Positions 39,701 through 46,777 of a stretch of 46,777 nucleotides of DNA are shown in pieces. The stretch is from Planctomycetaceae bacterium (GTDB lineage: Bacteria > Planctomycetota > Planctomycetia > Planctomycetales > Planctomycetaceae), in the NCBI GenBank assembly GCA_029259845.1, contig JAJDEI010000111.1:1-46777 (forward strand), written 5' to 3'. How positions within the stretch are numbered: position 1 is the first letter of the stretch; each line of letters opens with the position of its first letter. The notes below the pieces were generated by a model that was given only the letters and a program-made list of their open reading frames with translations, ran no database searches and was not told the DNA's origin. Position numbers and translations under genes: made by a program.

Positions 39701-41153
39701 GATCAAACTGTTGTCAGACCGTGATCCGCGCGTTGTTGCGCAAGCGATTCGCTTTGGCGAGTCGCACATCGAGAATCCGGACGTGATCACGCGACTGCTT
39801 TCTCTGGCCGGGCACGAAGACCTGCGCGTGCGGTATCAACTGGCGCTCACCTTGGGCGAAAGCAACGACCCGCGTGTCGCCTCCGGACTGCAGGAGATTG
39901 TTTTGCAGAATCGCGACGACCCCTGGATTCGCGCAGCGGTGCTCTCTTCGGCCGCTCCGCATGCCCGGCAACTGCTGCGCGCTCTGCTTGCCGACCCCGA
40001 CTCGTTGCAAGAGCAGGTCGCCTTCCTGCAGGAATTGATCGCGACCGCTTTGGGGGAGGATGTGCGCCGGGGCCTGGGCGGCGTTGTGTCGGCCATTCTC
40101 GATGAAAACGGACCGGCTGGCACGGACAACACTCCGGTCGAGCCGTGGCAAATCGCTGCTTTGGCGAGTTGTGTGGACGCCGTGCTGCGGCGGGGAAAAA
40201 CTTGGTCAGAGATCGCTGCGTTGTCGCCCTCCGGCGGACAAAACGTCGCACGGGCTGCGGAGCCCGTGTTCGCTGCGGCCCGGAAAATCGCAGCAAACGA
40301 AAACGCTCCGACGCAAAATCGGGTGTCGGCCGTGAGGCTGTTGGGACAGGAAGCATCTTCGCGAGCGGCAGATCTCTCGCAATTGAAGTCCCTGCTTTCG
40401 CCCCGCGTCGCCCCGGAACTGGAGGTTGCGGCCATCCGGTCACTGGCAGCGTGCCAGGCAGACGATTTGGCCGAGGCACTGCTGGACGCTTGGTCGCAAC
40501 AAACTCCGGCAGTTCGGGGTGAAGTTCTCAGCACGCTGTTGTCACGACCGGAGTGGACCGGCCAGTTCATCGGTGCCGTCGAGGCGGGGACGGTGCCCCT
40601 GCTGGACATCGACGCCGCAACACGGGCACGATTGCAGTTGCATCTACGGAACACGGGCCGTGAATCGGCGCATCACCTCTTTGAGGCGGCGAACTCCGGC
40701 GACCGGGCTGAAGTTGTGACATCATTTCAGAGCGTGTCTGCGCTGCCGGGAAACGCAGAGCAGGGAGCCGCGCTGTTCAAGAAAGTTTGCAGCACCTGCC
40801 ACAAGCACGCAGGCATCGGGAATGATCTTGGTCCGCGACTGGCCAACCTCCAGAACAAATCGGTCGACGCCCTGTTGCTGGCGATGCTTGATCCGAATCG
40901 GGCCGTGGAGCAAAAATACCGTGGGTACGTCGTCGTCACCCGCGACGGGCGAATTGTCAACGGGCTGATCAAGTCCGAAACCGCCAGCAGCATCACGCTG
41001 GCGGAGCCGAACGGCAAAGAGCACGTCATCCTGCGGATCGATCTCGATGAAATGACCGACACAGGAAAATCCTTCATGCCGGAGGGCCTCGAGAAGGATC
41101 TGACCCCCCAGAACATGGCCGATATTTTCGCGTTCGTAACTCGCGAGGAGTGA
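36771..41153 (+). CDS. Neutral ceramidase-like / PVC-type dehydrogenase-cytochrome c fusion
   Basis: This is a 1460-residue exported protein. ATG 36771 has GGGAGA five bases upstream, and a signal peptide ends at LCADVPLQ. Residues 25-470 are a neutral/alkaline ceramidase-like N-domain (FGFGKADITPAKPLRLSGYG, CCTHSHTAPH with zinc-type histidines, NYACHCTTF). Residues about 505-900 are a PVC-type membrane-bound dehydrogenase propeller (PDGFTVELVAAEPLIRDPVK, DTDGDG loops). Then come HEAT repeats (about 930-1290) and a cytochrome c with CSTCH at 1340-1344 and the axial Met in SFMPEGL. The fusion suggests coupled hydrolysis and oxidation of a complex carbohydrate or lipid substrate in the periplasm. 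Confidence 0.88.
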   Translation: MPRCVHALLLLAVFALPNSPLCADVPLQFGFGKADITPAKPLRLSGYGNRSEPSKGVDERLSVRAMALRAGAEGPLHVIVSVDTIGVPGTLTKAIHQRIARQHGIPRSQFVLCCTHSHTAPHITVGLMNLFATPLTDDQRRDSDEYAAALSDQAVAAVVAAVADLQPGRMFVGEGEATFAVNRRVLKGGIWTGFGINPDGPVDHTLPILRITDAAGDETRGLLFNYACHCTTFDSDYNRVNGDWAGYAAKSLEERYPKATALCTIGCGADANPERDRSRALEIAKAQGEQIADEVARVIGEPMTEITAAPRASFGFAGLPIDRPSRDDLKARLNDNTPQVRRHAETMLDVLQRMGRLPETYPMPIQVLRFGNQLSMVFMGGEVCVDYAFRIKKELGKGNASQETSAGDEDKGVNKATDATAAHDGGTADYVWVTAYANDVFGYVAPERMRAEGGYEVDFSMIFYNQPGRWSSGTEDLILRRVHEMSENTGKLGPFSPEDSLGLLTVPDGFTVELVAAEPLIRDPVKFALGADGCLWVVEMGDYPNGNPDATDSRGNNRADDRPDKQLWDGPPGGRIKRLTDTDGDGSYDEADTFLDGLTFPTGVFPWRDGVVVAAAPEIFFARDTDGDGRADERKTLFTGLHEGNPQHRVSGFTYGLDGWLYLAGASSSKTIASAISGDKIRTSGRDLRIDPDSGRAVPVSGVSQYGRVRDNWGNWFGNNNSQPLYHFAIEDGYLRRNPFVPSPSPRVFLTEPAATPRVYPTSRTLDRFNDLLTLNRFTSACSPQIVRDGDLPADVNGAALVCEPVHNLVSRVMLEPTGVTFHGRRHKSEQQSEFLSSQDNWFRPVHVETGPDGSIWVCDMYRLVIEHPQWIPEAWQAKLDLYAGHNKGRLYRIRPAGQPPEAAPNLAALSSRELVAQLSRRNGWRRDTAQRLLTERADASVIPAIESLAGEHADPEVRVQAMATLSGLGRFSTEVLIKLLSDRDPRVVAQAIRFGESHIENPDVITRLLSLAGHEDLRVRYQLALTLGESNDPRVASGLQEIVLQNRDDPWIRAAVLSSAAPHARQLLRALLADPDSLQEQVAFLQELIATALGEDVRRGLGGVVSAILDENGPAGTDNTPVEPWQIAALASCVDAVLRRGKTWSEIAALSPSGGQNVARAAEPVFAAARKIAANENAPTQNRVSAVRLLGQEASSRAADLSQLKSLLSPRVAPELEVAAIRSLAACQADDLAEALLDAWSQQTPAVRGEVLSTLLSRPEWTGQFIGAVEAGTVPLLDIDAATRARLQLHLRNTGRESAHHLFEAANSGDRAEVVTSFQSVSALPGNAEQGAALFKKVCSTCHKHAGIGNDLGPRLANLQNKSVDALLLAMLDPNRAVEQKYRGYVVVTRDGRIVNGLIKSETASSITLAEPNGKEHVILRIDLDEMTDTGKSFMPEGLEKDLTPQNMADIFAFVTREE

Positions 41154-41296
41154 GGGGCGGGGTACCCCGTTGTGTCCCACTCGTGTGGTTCGCATTCTGG
41201 TGTGGGTGAGGAAAGATGCGAGTCGCCGTTGTATGATGCTGCCCGGTCGCCCCGGTAACGCTCCCCCGCTGTTCGTGCTCGGTGCTTTCTCAACGC

Positions 41297-42316
41297 ATGT
41301 CAAAACCGGCTTCGCTCTATGGTGTCCGGGTCTCCCCGGTCGTTGACGTGCAGGAGATTCCCGTCCCTGCGTGCCCGGTGTGCGGGTCGGAAACCGCTCG
41401 TCCCCGGTTTGAGATCGAGGGGATGGAATCGCGGATTGTTGTCTGCCCGCGGTGCGGGTTAGGCCGCTTCGCTCCTGCGCCGACAGCGGAGCAGGTTCGT
41501 TCGTACTACCCGGACGAGTATTACGGCAGCACGGGTCGCAAGTTCGAGGGAGTGGTGGAGTCGCTCGTGCGGATCATCGCTGCCCGACAGGGGCGGTTTC
41601 TCTCACGCGGGTTGCCCGGCGGTGGCCGCGTGCTGGATGTCGGCTGCGGGCGCGGGGTGTTGCTACGGGCATTCGCCGATCGCGGGTACGACGTGCACGG
41701 CACCGAGGTCAGCGCGGCGGCCGCGCAGGGAGCCGATCCGCGCGCGACGATTCATATCACATCCCGGCTCGAAGACGCCGCGCTGCCGGGGGCATCGTTC
41801 GATCAAGTCGTCTTGTGGCACGTTTTCGAGCACCTGCCGGATCCTCGGGCGACCGTCAAAGAGATTCACCGGCTGCTCAAACCGGGGGGGAAGGCCGTCA
41901 TCGCCGTCCCCAACTTCTCAAGCTGGCAGGCCCGCTGGACCGGTGCCGGCTGGTTTCATCTCGACCCGCCGCGGCATCTGTTTCAGTATCCGGCGGAGAC
42001 CCTTCGCCGGCTGTTGGAAGACAACGGCTTCCGCTGTTCGTCCGAGCATCACTTCTCGCTGCGGCAGAATCCGTTCGGCTGGGTGCAGAGCGTCCTGAAC
42101 CGGTTTTCCTCACTGCCCCGCAATGGCCTGTATGTCCTGCTGCACCGTTCCGGGTCTGCCGAAAAGCCGTTCACCCGGCCGCTGCGGTGGTTGTTCCGAG
42201 CGGCGTTTCTCTTCGGCATGCCGGTCGCCGTTGTCATGAGCGTCATCGCAGCCACTTCCCGGCAGGGGGCGACGGTGACCGTTATCGCAACGCGGTTACC
42301 AACGGTGGGTGACTGA
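41297..42316 (+). CDS. SAM-dependent methyltransferase with zinc ribbon
   Basis: This is a 339-residue protein from ATG 41297 (MSKPASLYGVRVSPV); a TTG at 41282 is less likely. The N-terminal ribbon CPVCGSETARPRF ... CPRCGLGRF is followed by class I methyltransferase motifs: GGRVLDVGCGRGVLLRAFAD, FDQVVLWHVFEHLPDP and DPPRHLFQYPAETL. The C-terminus has a hydrophobic helix (LFRAAFLFGMPVAVVMSVIA), probably a membrane anchor. It resembles the methyltransferase at 17773 in layout but stands alone; a modified glycan or lipid is the likely target. Confidence 0.85.
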   Translation: MSKPASLYGVRVSPVVDVQEIPVPACPVCGSETARPRFEIEGMESRIVVCPRCGLGRFAPAPTAEQVRSYYPDEYYGSTGRKFEGVVESLVRIIAARQGRFLSRGLPGGGRVLDVGCGRGVLLRAFADRGYDVHGTEVSAAAAQGADPRATIHITSRLEDAALPGASFDQVVLWHVFEHLPDPRATVKEIHRLLKPGGKAVIAVPNFSSWQARWTGAGWFHLDPPRHLFQYPAETLRRLLEDNGFRCSSEHHFSLRQNPFGWVQSVLNRFSSLPRNGLYVLLHRSGSAEKPFTRPLRWLFRAAFLFGMPVAVVMSVIAATSRQGATVTVIATRLPTVGD

Positions 42317-42426
42317 TTCGGTTGGACGGACGGCGACGTCTTTTGCCAGTTGTGCGAAACCGCAAGCAGCGCATCCATGCCGGTCGATGGCCGCTCCGCT
42401 TCCGGCACAGACAATCCCGCAGAAAT

Positions 42427-43500
42427 TCAGAGGAGCCCGCGAAAGATTTGGCGTCGCATGGGGTTGTCGCGGCCGGTGAATTCCTGGTCGTCGGCCGGAT
42501 CGGTTTCCAGCGAGGTCGCCATCATGTGGAACTTGGCGTCGACATCGTCCGCATAGTGAACGAGCAGTGCTTCCGGGGTGTGCGGGGCGATGGGGGAACC
42601 CCATTCCGGCAGGTTCTGATGGGCCACGATGATATGTTCCAGCCGCAAGAGTGTTTCCGGATCGAGTTCCTCGATCTTCGCCGCCGCCTCACGCACGACA
42701 TCGCGGCCCAGCAGGATGTGTCCGATGAGCCGGCCGGGTGCCGTGTAAGTGGCCCCTTGAGGTTGCGAGTCCAGTTCGATCAACTTGCCGATGTCGTGCA
42801 GCACCGCGCCGGCGACGACGAGTGATTTGTCGAGCGGCGGCTGCATGTCCGCATAGTACGCGCGGTACTTGTCCGCCAAATGCAGAGCAAGCTTGGTGAC
42901 GGACAGCACATGCTCCAGAAAGCCGCCGCGATAGGCGTGATGATTCCGCATGGCCGCAGGGATCGTCTTGATGGCATCGGCATGGGTGACGAGGATTTCT
43001 GCGACGAGCTGCCGCAGCGGCCCGTCCTCCACCTCCACCTCCACAAGATCCGTCAGTTCGGCGTACATCTCGTCGAGATCAAACCGGCTCGATTGCAGGA
43101 AGTCGCCGGGGTCAAAGCCGTCCGCCGCATCGTCTTCGGTCACTTCTCGAATCCGGTCGAGATCGATCTGCGGGCCGTAGGAGCTTTCCGAATAGCGGCA
43201 ACGGAGCTTGTAGAATTGTCCCGGTCGCCATGATTGCTCGCAGTCCGCGAAGAAGGGCGTATCTGACCAAATCATCGCCGTGACGCTGCGGCCTGCGTCC
43301 CGGAACGTGCACCGAAAATACGGCTTGCCGTCCCGCGTCGTCGACTGCTCCCGTGCCGTCAGCAGCGCGAAGCAGTCTCCCAGTTGGCCCGGCTGCAGGT
43401 CGCTCAACCGACCGACCGACGAACCGGATTGCGTCTCCGAAAAGAGTGACGGCGTGTCCGGCAGGGACGTCTTGGATGAGGATGTCTGGGATGAGGGCAT
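42427..43500 (-). CDS. OB-fold / HD-domain 3'-5' exoribonuclease (YhaM-like)
   Basis: This is a 357-residue protein. A Ser/Thr-rich N-terminus (1-25) leads to an OB fold (about 30-115: DGKPYFRCTFRDAGRSVTAM). An HD domain follows with NHHAYRGGFLEHVLSVTKLA, VVAGAVLHDIGKLIEL, GHILLGRDVVREAA and LEHIIVAHQNLPEWGSP. Order and spacing match YhaM, a 3'-5' exonuclease active on RNA and single-stranded DNA, so nucleic-acid turnover is the likely role. It ends 111 bases from the convergent methyltransferase gene. Confidence 0.85.
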   Translation of the reverse strand: MPSSQTSSSKTSLPDTPSLFSETQSGSSVGRLSDLQPGQLGDCFALLTAREQSTTRDGKPYFRCTFRDAGRSVTAMIWSDTPFFADCEQSWRPGQFYKLRCRYSESSYGPQIDLDRIREVTEDDAADGFDPGDFLQSSRFDLDEMYAELTDLVEVEVEDGPLRQLVAEILVTHADAIKTIPAAMRNHHAYRGGFLEHVLSVTKLALHLADKYRAYYADMQPPLDKSLVVAGAVLHDIGKLIELDSQPQGATYTAPGRLIGHILLGRDVVREAAAKIEELDPETLLRLEHIIVAHQNLPEWGSPIAPHTPEALLVHYADDVDAKFHMMATSLETDPADDQEFTGRDNPMRRQIFRGLL

Positions 43501-43627
43501 AGCATCCGCTCTCGGCTGTCTTCGGTCTTCAGAAAGTCTTCACCTCGGTGACGCCCTGAGTCTACCCAGATCATCGCACGACCGCCACGAATGGCGCGGG
43601 AAAGCCGGTGCATCCACTCGATGGTGG

Positions 43628-43754
43628 GGGTGGCTGGGGCGATCTGAAATCGATGGCCGGTGATCCGCGCGGAGCTCTGGGGCGGTGGACCGTCCTCGGC
43701 CCTCGAATCGGAGGGGCCTGCGTCGTTCATTGTCCCAACGCGCCCCCGCCACCC
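43628..43754. repeat. Second copy of the GGGTGGC palindromic element
   Basis: GGGTGGCTGGGGCG (43628-43641) faces GCGCCCCCGCCACCC (43740-43754). The right arm is identical over 15 bases to 31778-31792, and the left arm differs from the 31705 arm by one base. The interior differs, so the arms, not the centre, define the family. Confidence 0.5.
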
Positions 43755-43784
43755 ACTGTTCTCAAGTGTGGACAATCAAAGTGA

Positions 43785-43813
43785 TTGATTGCTGAATTCG
43801 GTCCCGGTAGAAT
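43785..43813 (+). promoter_or_regulatory. Putative sigma-70 promoter of the DUF1549 gene
   Basis: TTGATT (43785-43790), a 17-base spacer and TAGAAT (43808-43813) lie 116 bases upstream of the start codon at 43930. The spacing is ideal and the boxes are good matches. Confidence 0.55.
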
Positions 43814-43929
43814 ACGGAAGTGGCGAGAGCGCAACCTGAAACGGCAGAACCGGTTCGGCGCGTCGCCCGCCCCCCCTTCGCCCGCCCCCCTCCTGGGGCG
43901 AATCCGCGAACCCGAGAGAGGACCGTGCG

Positions 43930-46419
43930 ATGCCGCAGAGACTCCGAGCGATTGTCTTTGCCGTGACGGCGTCGCTGCTGTTGTCAGACAGTTGCCAAGT
44001 TCTTGCGGGTGAACCGGCGACACTCGTTGTCGAACCGACGACAATCGCGCTGTCGTCACCGCTAGACTGCGTGCAGTTGATGGTGACGCAGCGTAATGGC
44101 AGTGGCCCTGCGGTCGACGTGACGCGAACGGTCACGTTTGTCTCCGACGACGAGGCGGTTGTGACGATCGATTCTCTTGGTCGCGTGCAGCCGGTGGGCG
44201 ATGGTGAGACGGCCGTCACGGTCCGCGAGGGTGAGATGACGATTGCGGTGCCGGTTTCGGTGAGCGGCATCGCCGCCCCTCCGCCGGTCGGTTTCGGCCG
44301 ACAGGTCGTGCCCGTGCTCACCAAGGCGGGCTGCAATCAAGGGGCTTGCCACGGGTCCCAGTTTGGCAAAGGGGATTTCAAGCTCAGCCTGTTGGGCTAT
44401 GCGCCGGAGGAAGACTATCCGCAGTTCGTCCGTGACTGGACGCAGCGGCGGGTCTCGATGCTGGTTCCCGAAGACAGCCTGGTCTTGCAAAAGGCGACGT
44501 TGTCGGTCTCGCACGGCGGCGATCGGCGGTTCGATGCCGGTTCGACCCAGTACGAAACATTGCTGCGATGGATTCAAGACGGGGCCCCGGCACCTCAGGC
44601 CGACGAGCCGCCCGTCGTCGATCTCACCGTCACACCGGGCGAGTGCGTCTCTGAGAAAGGGCGCTCGCAGCAGCTTCGCGTGGTCGCACAATACGACGAT
44701 GGCACGTTCGCCGATGTGACGCATCTCGCCCTGTACGACAGCATGGGCGAGGGCGTGGCGACGGTGAGTTTGCAGGGATTGGTCAGCATCGTCGGCCCCG
44801 GCCAGGCGGCCATGATGGTGCGATACCAGGGACAGGCGAAGGTTGCGATGGTGCTTGTGCCGTTCGGCCAGACAGAAACCGCGGCTGCTTCGCTCGCCGC
44901 GTTCACGCCAAACAACCTCCTGGACGAAACGATTCGCCAGCATTGGCGGCGGCTCAACGTGCAGCCGTCGGAGTTGTGCAGCGACGCGGAGTTTGTTCGC
45001 CGCGCGTTCCTTGATGCCATCGGCACGTTGCCCTCCCAAGACAAGGTGGAGGCGTTTCTCGCCTCACAGGCCCCCGACAAACGGGAACGACTGGTCGACG
45101 AACTGCTCGGACTCACGGGGGACCCGGCCCGAGATATCTACACGAACGAATGGTCCGCCTATTGGGCCCTCAAATGGGGAGACCTGCTCCGCAACAACCG
45201 CAAGAAGGTGGGCGACGGCGGCATGTGGGCTTTTCATAACTGGGTAAGGGAGGCACTCCGCGAAAACCGCCCGGTCGACGAATTCGTGCGTGAGATCATC
45301 ACCGCCCAGGGATCGATTTTCGCCAACGGCCCGGCGAACTATTTCAAGATCGCCTCCAAGCCGGAAGACCTCGCCGAGACGACCGTGCAGGTGTTTCTCG
45401 GAGTGCGGCTGCAGTGTGCCCGCTGCCACCATCACCCGTTCGAGAGCTACTCGCAGGCAGACTACTACGGGTTGGCGGCGTTCTTCACACGGGTGGGGAC
45501 CAAGGGAAGCCAGGACTTTGGATCGTTGGGACGCGACACGGTCGTCATGGTTAGGAATTCCGGGTCGATCAAGCATCCGCGAACCGGCCAGCGGATGGAG
45601 CCGACGCCCCTTTTGGGAGAACCGGTTTCGCTCGAAGAGGTCCGCGATTTCCGGCGGCCCCTGGCAAAGTGGCTCACGGCGGCGGACAACCGGTTGTTCG
45701 CCCGCAACATCGTCAACCGGTTCTGGGGCTACTTCATGGGGTTCGGACTGGTCGAGCCGATCGACGACATGCGCCAGACGAACCCCGCCTCGGTCCCCGC
45801 TTTGCTCGATGCGCTCGCGGATGATTTCGTCGAAGCTGGCTTTGATCTCAAGCATTTGATGCGGACGATCATGATGTCGCGCACCTACCAACTGTCATCG
45901 GTCCCCCGGCCGGAGAACATGGCGCTCGGCCGCCTTTATCTCCACTACAACGTCAAGCGGCTGCCGGCGGAGGTGCTTCTGGATGCGATCGACTCTGCGT
46001 GCGGGACACAGGAACGTTTTCGTGGGGTTCCGTTGGGGACCCGCGCGATCGAACTTCCCGACAACAACTTCACATCCTACTTCCTCGACACTCTGGGACG
46101 ACCGCTGCGGACCATCACCTGCGAATGCGAACGGACCTCACAGCCCAACCTGGCACAGGTGTTGCATCTTGCCAACGGCGATCTCATCCAGAAGAAGCTG
46201 TCGGACAAAACGGGCCGGATCGCGCAGCTCGTGAAGGAAAACGCGGACGACGAAATCGCGACCCGGAAGCTGTACCTCGCGGCCTTTTCCCGACCGCCAA
46301 CGGATGAGGAGATCTCCCTGGCCCGGTCGGTGCTGGCGGGAGCCGAGGACCGCCAGCAGGCGATCGAAGATTTGTTGTGGGCGCTGCTCAATAGCCGCGA
46401 GTTTCTGTTCAATCACTGA
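43930..46419 (+). CDS. DUF1549/DUF1553 protein with Ig-like (Big_2) domain
   Basis: This is an 829-residue exported protein with a signal peptide ending at VLAGEPA. An Ig-like domain (about 28-112) and a planctomycete cytochrome-like motif (TKAGCNQGACHGSQFGKGDF, near 133-152) lead into a second Ig-like segment (about 235-320). DUF1549 follows (LLDETIRQHWRRLNVQPSEL ... CARCHHHPFESYS with a CxxCH) and then DUF1553 (RRPLAKWLTAADNRLFARNI ... LFNH). Such proteins are a hallmark of planctomycetes, often paired with DUF1501 proteins, and are thought to act in degradation of complex polymers; direct evidence is scarce. No DUF1501 gene lies inside the window. Confidence 0.9.
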   Translation: MPQRLRAIVFAVTASLLLSDSCQVLAGEPATLVVEPTTIALSSPLDCVQLMVTQRNGSGPAVDVTRTVTFVSDDEAVVTIDSLGRVQPVGDGETAVTVREGEMTIAVPVSVSGIAAPPPVGFGRQVVPVLTKAGCNQGACHGSQFGKGDFKLSLLGYAPEEDYPQFVRDWTQRRVSMLVPEDSLVLQKATLSVSHGGDRRFDAGSTQYETLLRWIQDGAPAPQADEPPVVDLTVTPGECVSEKGRSQQLRVVAQYDDGTFADVTHLALYDSMGEGVATVSLQGLVSIVGPGQAAMMVRYQGQAKVAMVLVPFGQTETAAASLAAFTPNNLLDETIRQHWRRLNVQPSELCSDAEFVRRAFLDAIGTLPSQDKVEAFLASQAPDKRERLVDELLGLTGDPARDIYTNEWSAYWALKWGDLLRNNRKKVGDGGMWAFHNWVREALRENRPVDEFVREIITAQGSIFANGPANYFKIASKPEDLAETTVQVFLGVRLQCARCHHHPFESYSQADYYGLAAFFTRVGTKGSQDFGSLGRDTVVMVRNSGSIKHPRTGQRMEPTPLLGEPVSLEEVRDFRRPLAKWLTAADNRLFARNIVNRFWGYFMGFGLVEPIDDMRQTNPASVPALLDALADDFVEAGFDLKHLMRTIMMSRTYQLSSVPRPENMALGRLYLHYNVKRLPAEVLLDAIDSACGTQERFRGVPLGTRAIELPDNNFTSYFLDTLGRPLRTITCECERTSQPNLAQVLHLANGDLIQKKLSDKTGRIAQLVKENADDEIATRKLYLAAFSRPPTDEEISLARSVLAGAEDRQQAIEDLLWALLNSREFLFNH

Positions 46420-46777
46420 GTTCGACTTTCGCAGTTTTCAGCGGTCGAATTGGCAACAGCCCTTCGTTTCATAGGTTGGATTGTCTTTTTGGCGCCCCGC
46501 AGCTGGGAACCCGTCCAAGAACTACTCCGTGTTTTGGGGGCGGGGGCGGATGGTGTCGTTCCACTGGGGGCAGACGTCGTGGCGGGTGAGTTGGATCGTT
46601 TTGAACGCTGCGTTCGAGGCTTTCAAGCCAGTAACCGTAGGTCAGGCTTCGCGTGTGCCGTGAAAAGGCTTTGGGACTTCAGTGGGAGGTAGTCCCACCC
46701 GGAAACTGGTCGCTCCATCCGGTAGTCCTTGGGGCGGTTCAAGGAGGTAACGAATTGGACTGAAGCACTTCAAGAAA
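46420..46777. other. Terminal stretch without a clear gene
   Basis: No convincing coding sequence is seen. It includes a possible transposase remnant (46522-46638, minus) and a short palindrome GTGGGA-GGTAG-TCCCAC at 46682-46698. The plus-strand open frames of 60-80 codons have no recognisable features. Confidence 0.4.
46522..46638 (-). pseudogene. Possible transposase C-terminal remnant (ISAzo13-like)
   Basis: On the minus strand, 38 codons read TVTGLKASNAAFKTIQLTRH, then DVCPQWNDTIRPR and a stop. The pattern TGLK...I.L.RH..C..WN.TI resembles the end of ISAzo13-type transposases, with the usual segment between TGL and the helix shortened. A stop codon lies two codons upstream, so at best it is a fragment. 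Confidence 0.3.

Larger units (their letters stand above)
43501..43929. other. Divergent intergenic region with a palindromic repeat copy
   Basis: These 429 bases hold no supported gene. They contain a degenerate second copy of the long palindromic element (43628-43754) and a promoter-like pair for the gene at 43930. Confidence 0.5.

Overview
The window reads as chromosome from a member of the Planctomycetota, probably a Planctomycetales relative. Three things point there: a DUF1549/DUF1553 protein with an N-terminal Ig-like domain, a 1460-residue neutral ceramidase-like domain fused to a PVC-type membrane dehydrogenase and cytochrome c, and a protein kinase with a C-terminal FHA domain and membrane anchor. 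Codon use and the high GC content agree. The assignment rests on family recognition, not on a database search.

Layout. 1-2129: a promoter-like site, a long leader and a secreted CxxCH protein. 2130-16026: an integrative element of about 13.9 kb inserted in the 3' end of a tRNA-Phe gene (16014-16086, minus strand). It is bounded by an 18-bp direct repeat and ends with a tyrosine integrase beside the tRNA. Its cargo, left to right, is a detached integrase C-terminal tail, two small genes, an HsdR N-terminal fragment, a restriction locus (helicase-nuclease, Fic protein, beta-class adenine methyltransferase), a putative DNA-binding protein, an excisionase-like HTH protein, a primase/helicase split by a frameshift, a small TubC-like protein, a Phd/RelE-type toxin-antitoxin pair and the integrase. 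16087-16760: hairpins and a decayed IS21 istB fragment. 16762-21497 (minus): a polysaccharide cluster of GT2, methyltransferase, flippase and GT4. 22052-23860 (minus): a secreted toroid/HEAT protein. 24334-29633: the conserved phoH-HD hydrolase-ybeY-CBS operon. 29698-35288 (minus): kinase, RNase HII-like protein, mnmE and a pilin-like protein, separated by palindromic repeat elements. 35289-36161: repeat-rich, without genes. 36162-46419: YjbQ, the ceramidase/PVC fusion, a methyltransferase, a YhaM-like OB-HD protein and the DUF1549/1553 protein. The last 358 bases hold only a possible transposase remnant.

How the parts fit. The element carries its own replication/priming genes, maintenance module (toxin-antitoxin translationally coupled to the integrase) and a defence island whose middle gene is a Fic protein with a winged helix. 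Two ATGATAC/GTATCAT dyads sit immediately in front of that gene. The most unusual observation is that the att core lies in the integrase reading frame. If the element excised and circularised, the integrase frame would run through att into about 60 further codons now stranded at the opposite end of the element, interrupted by a single TGA.
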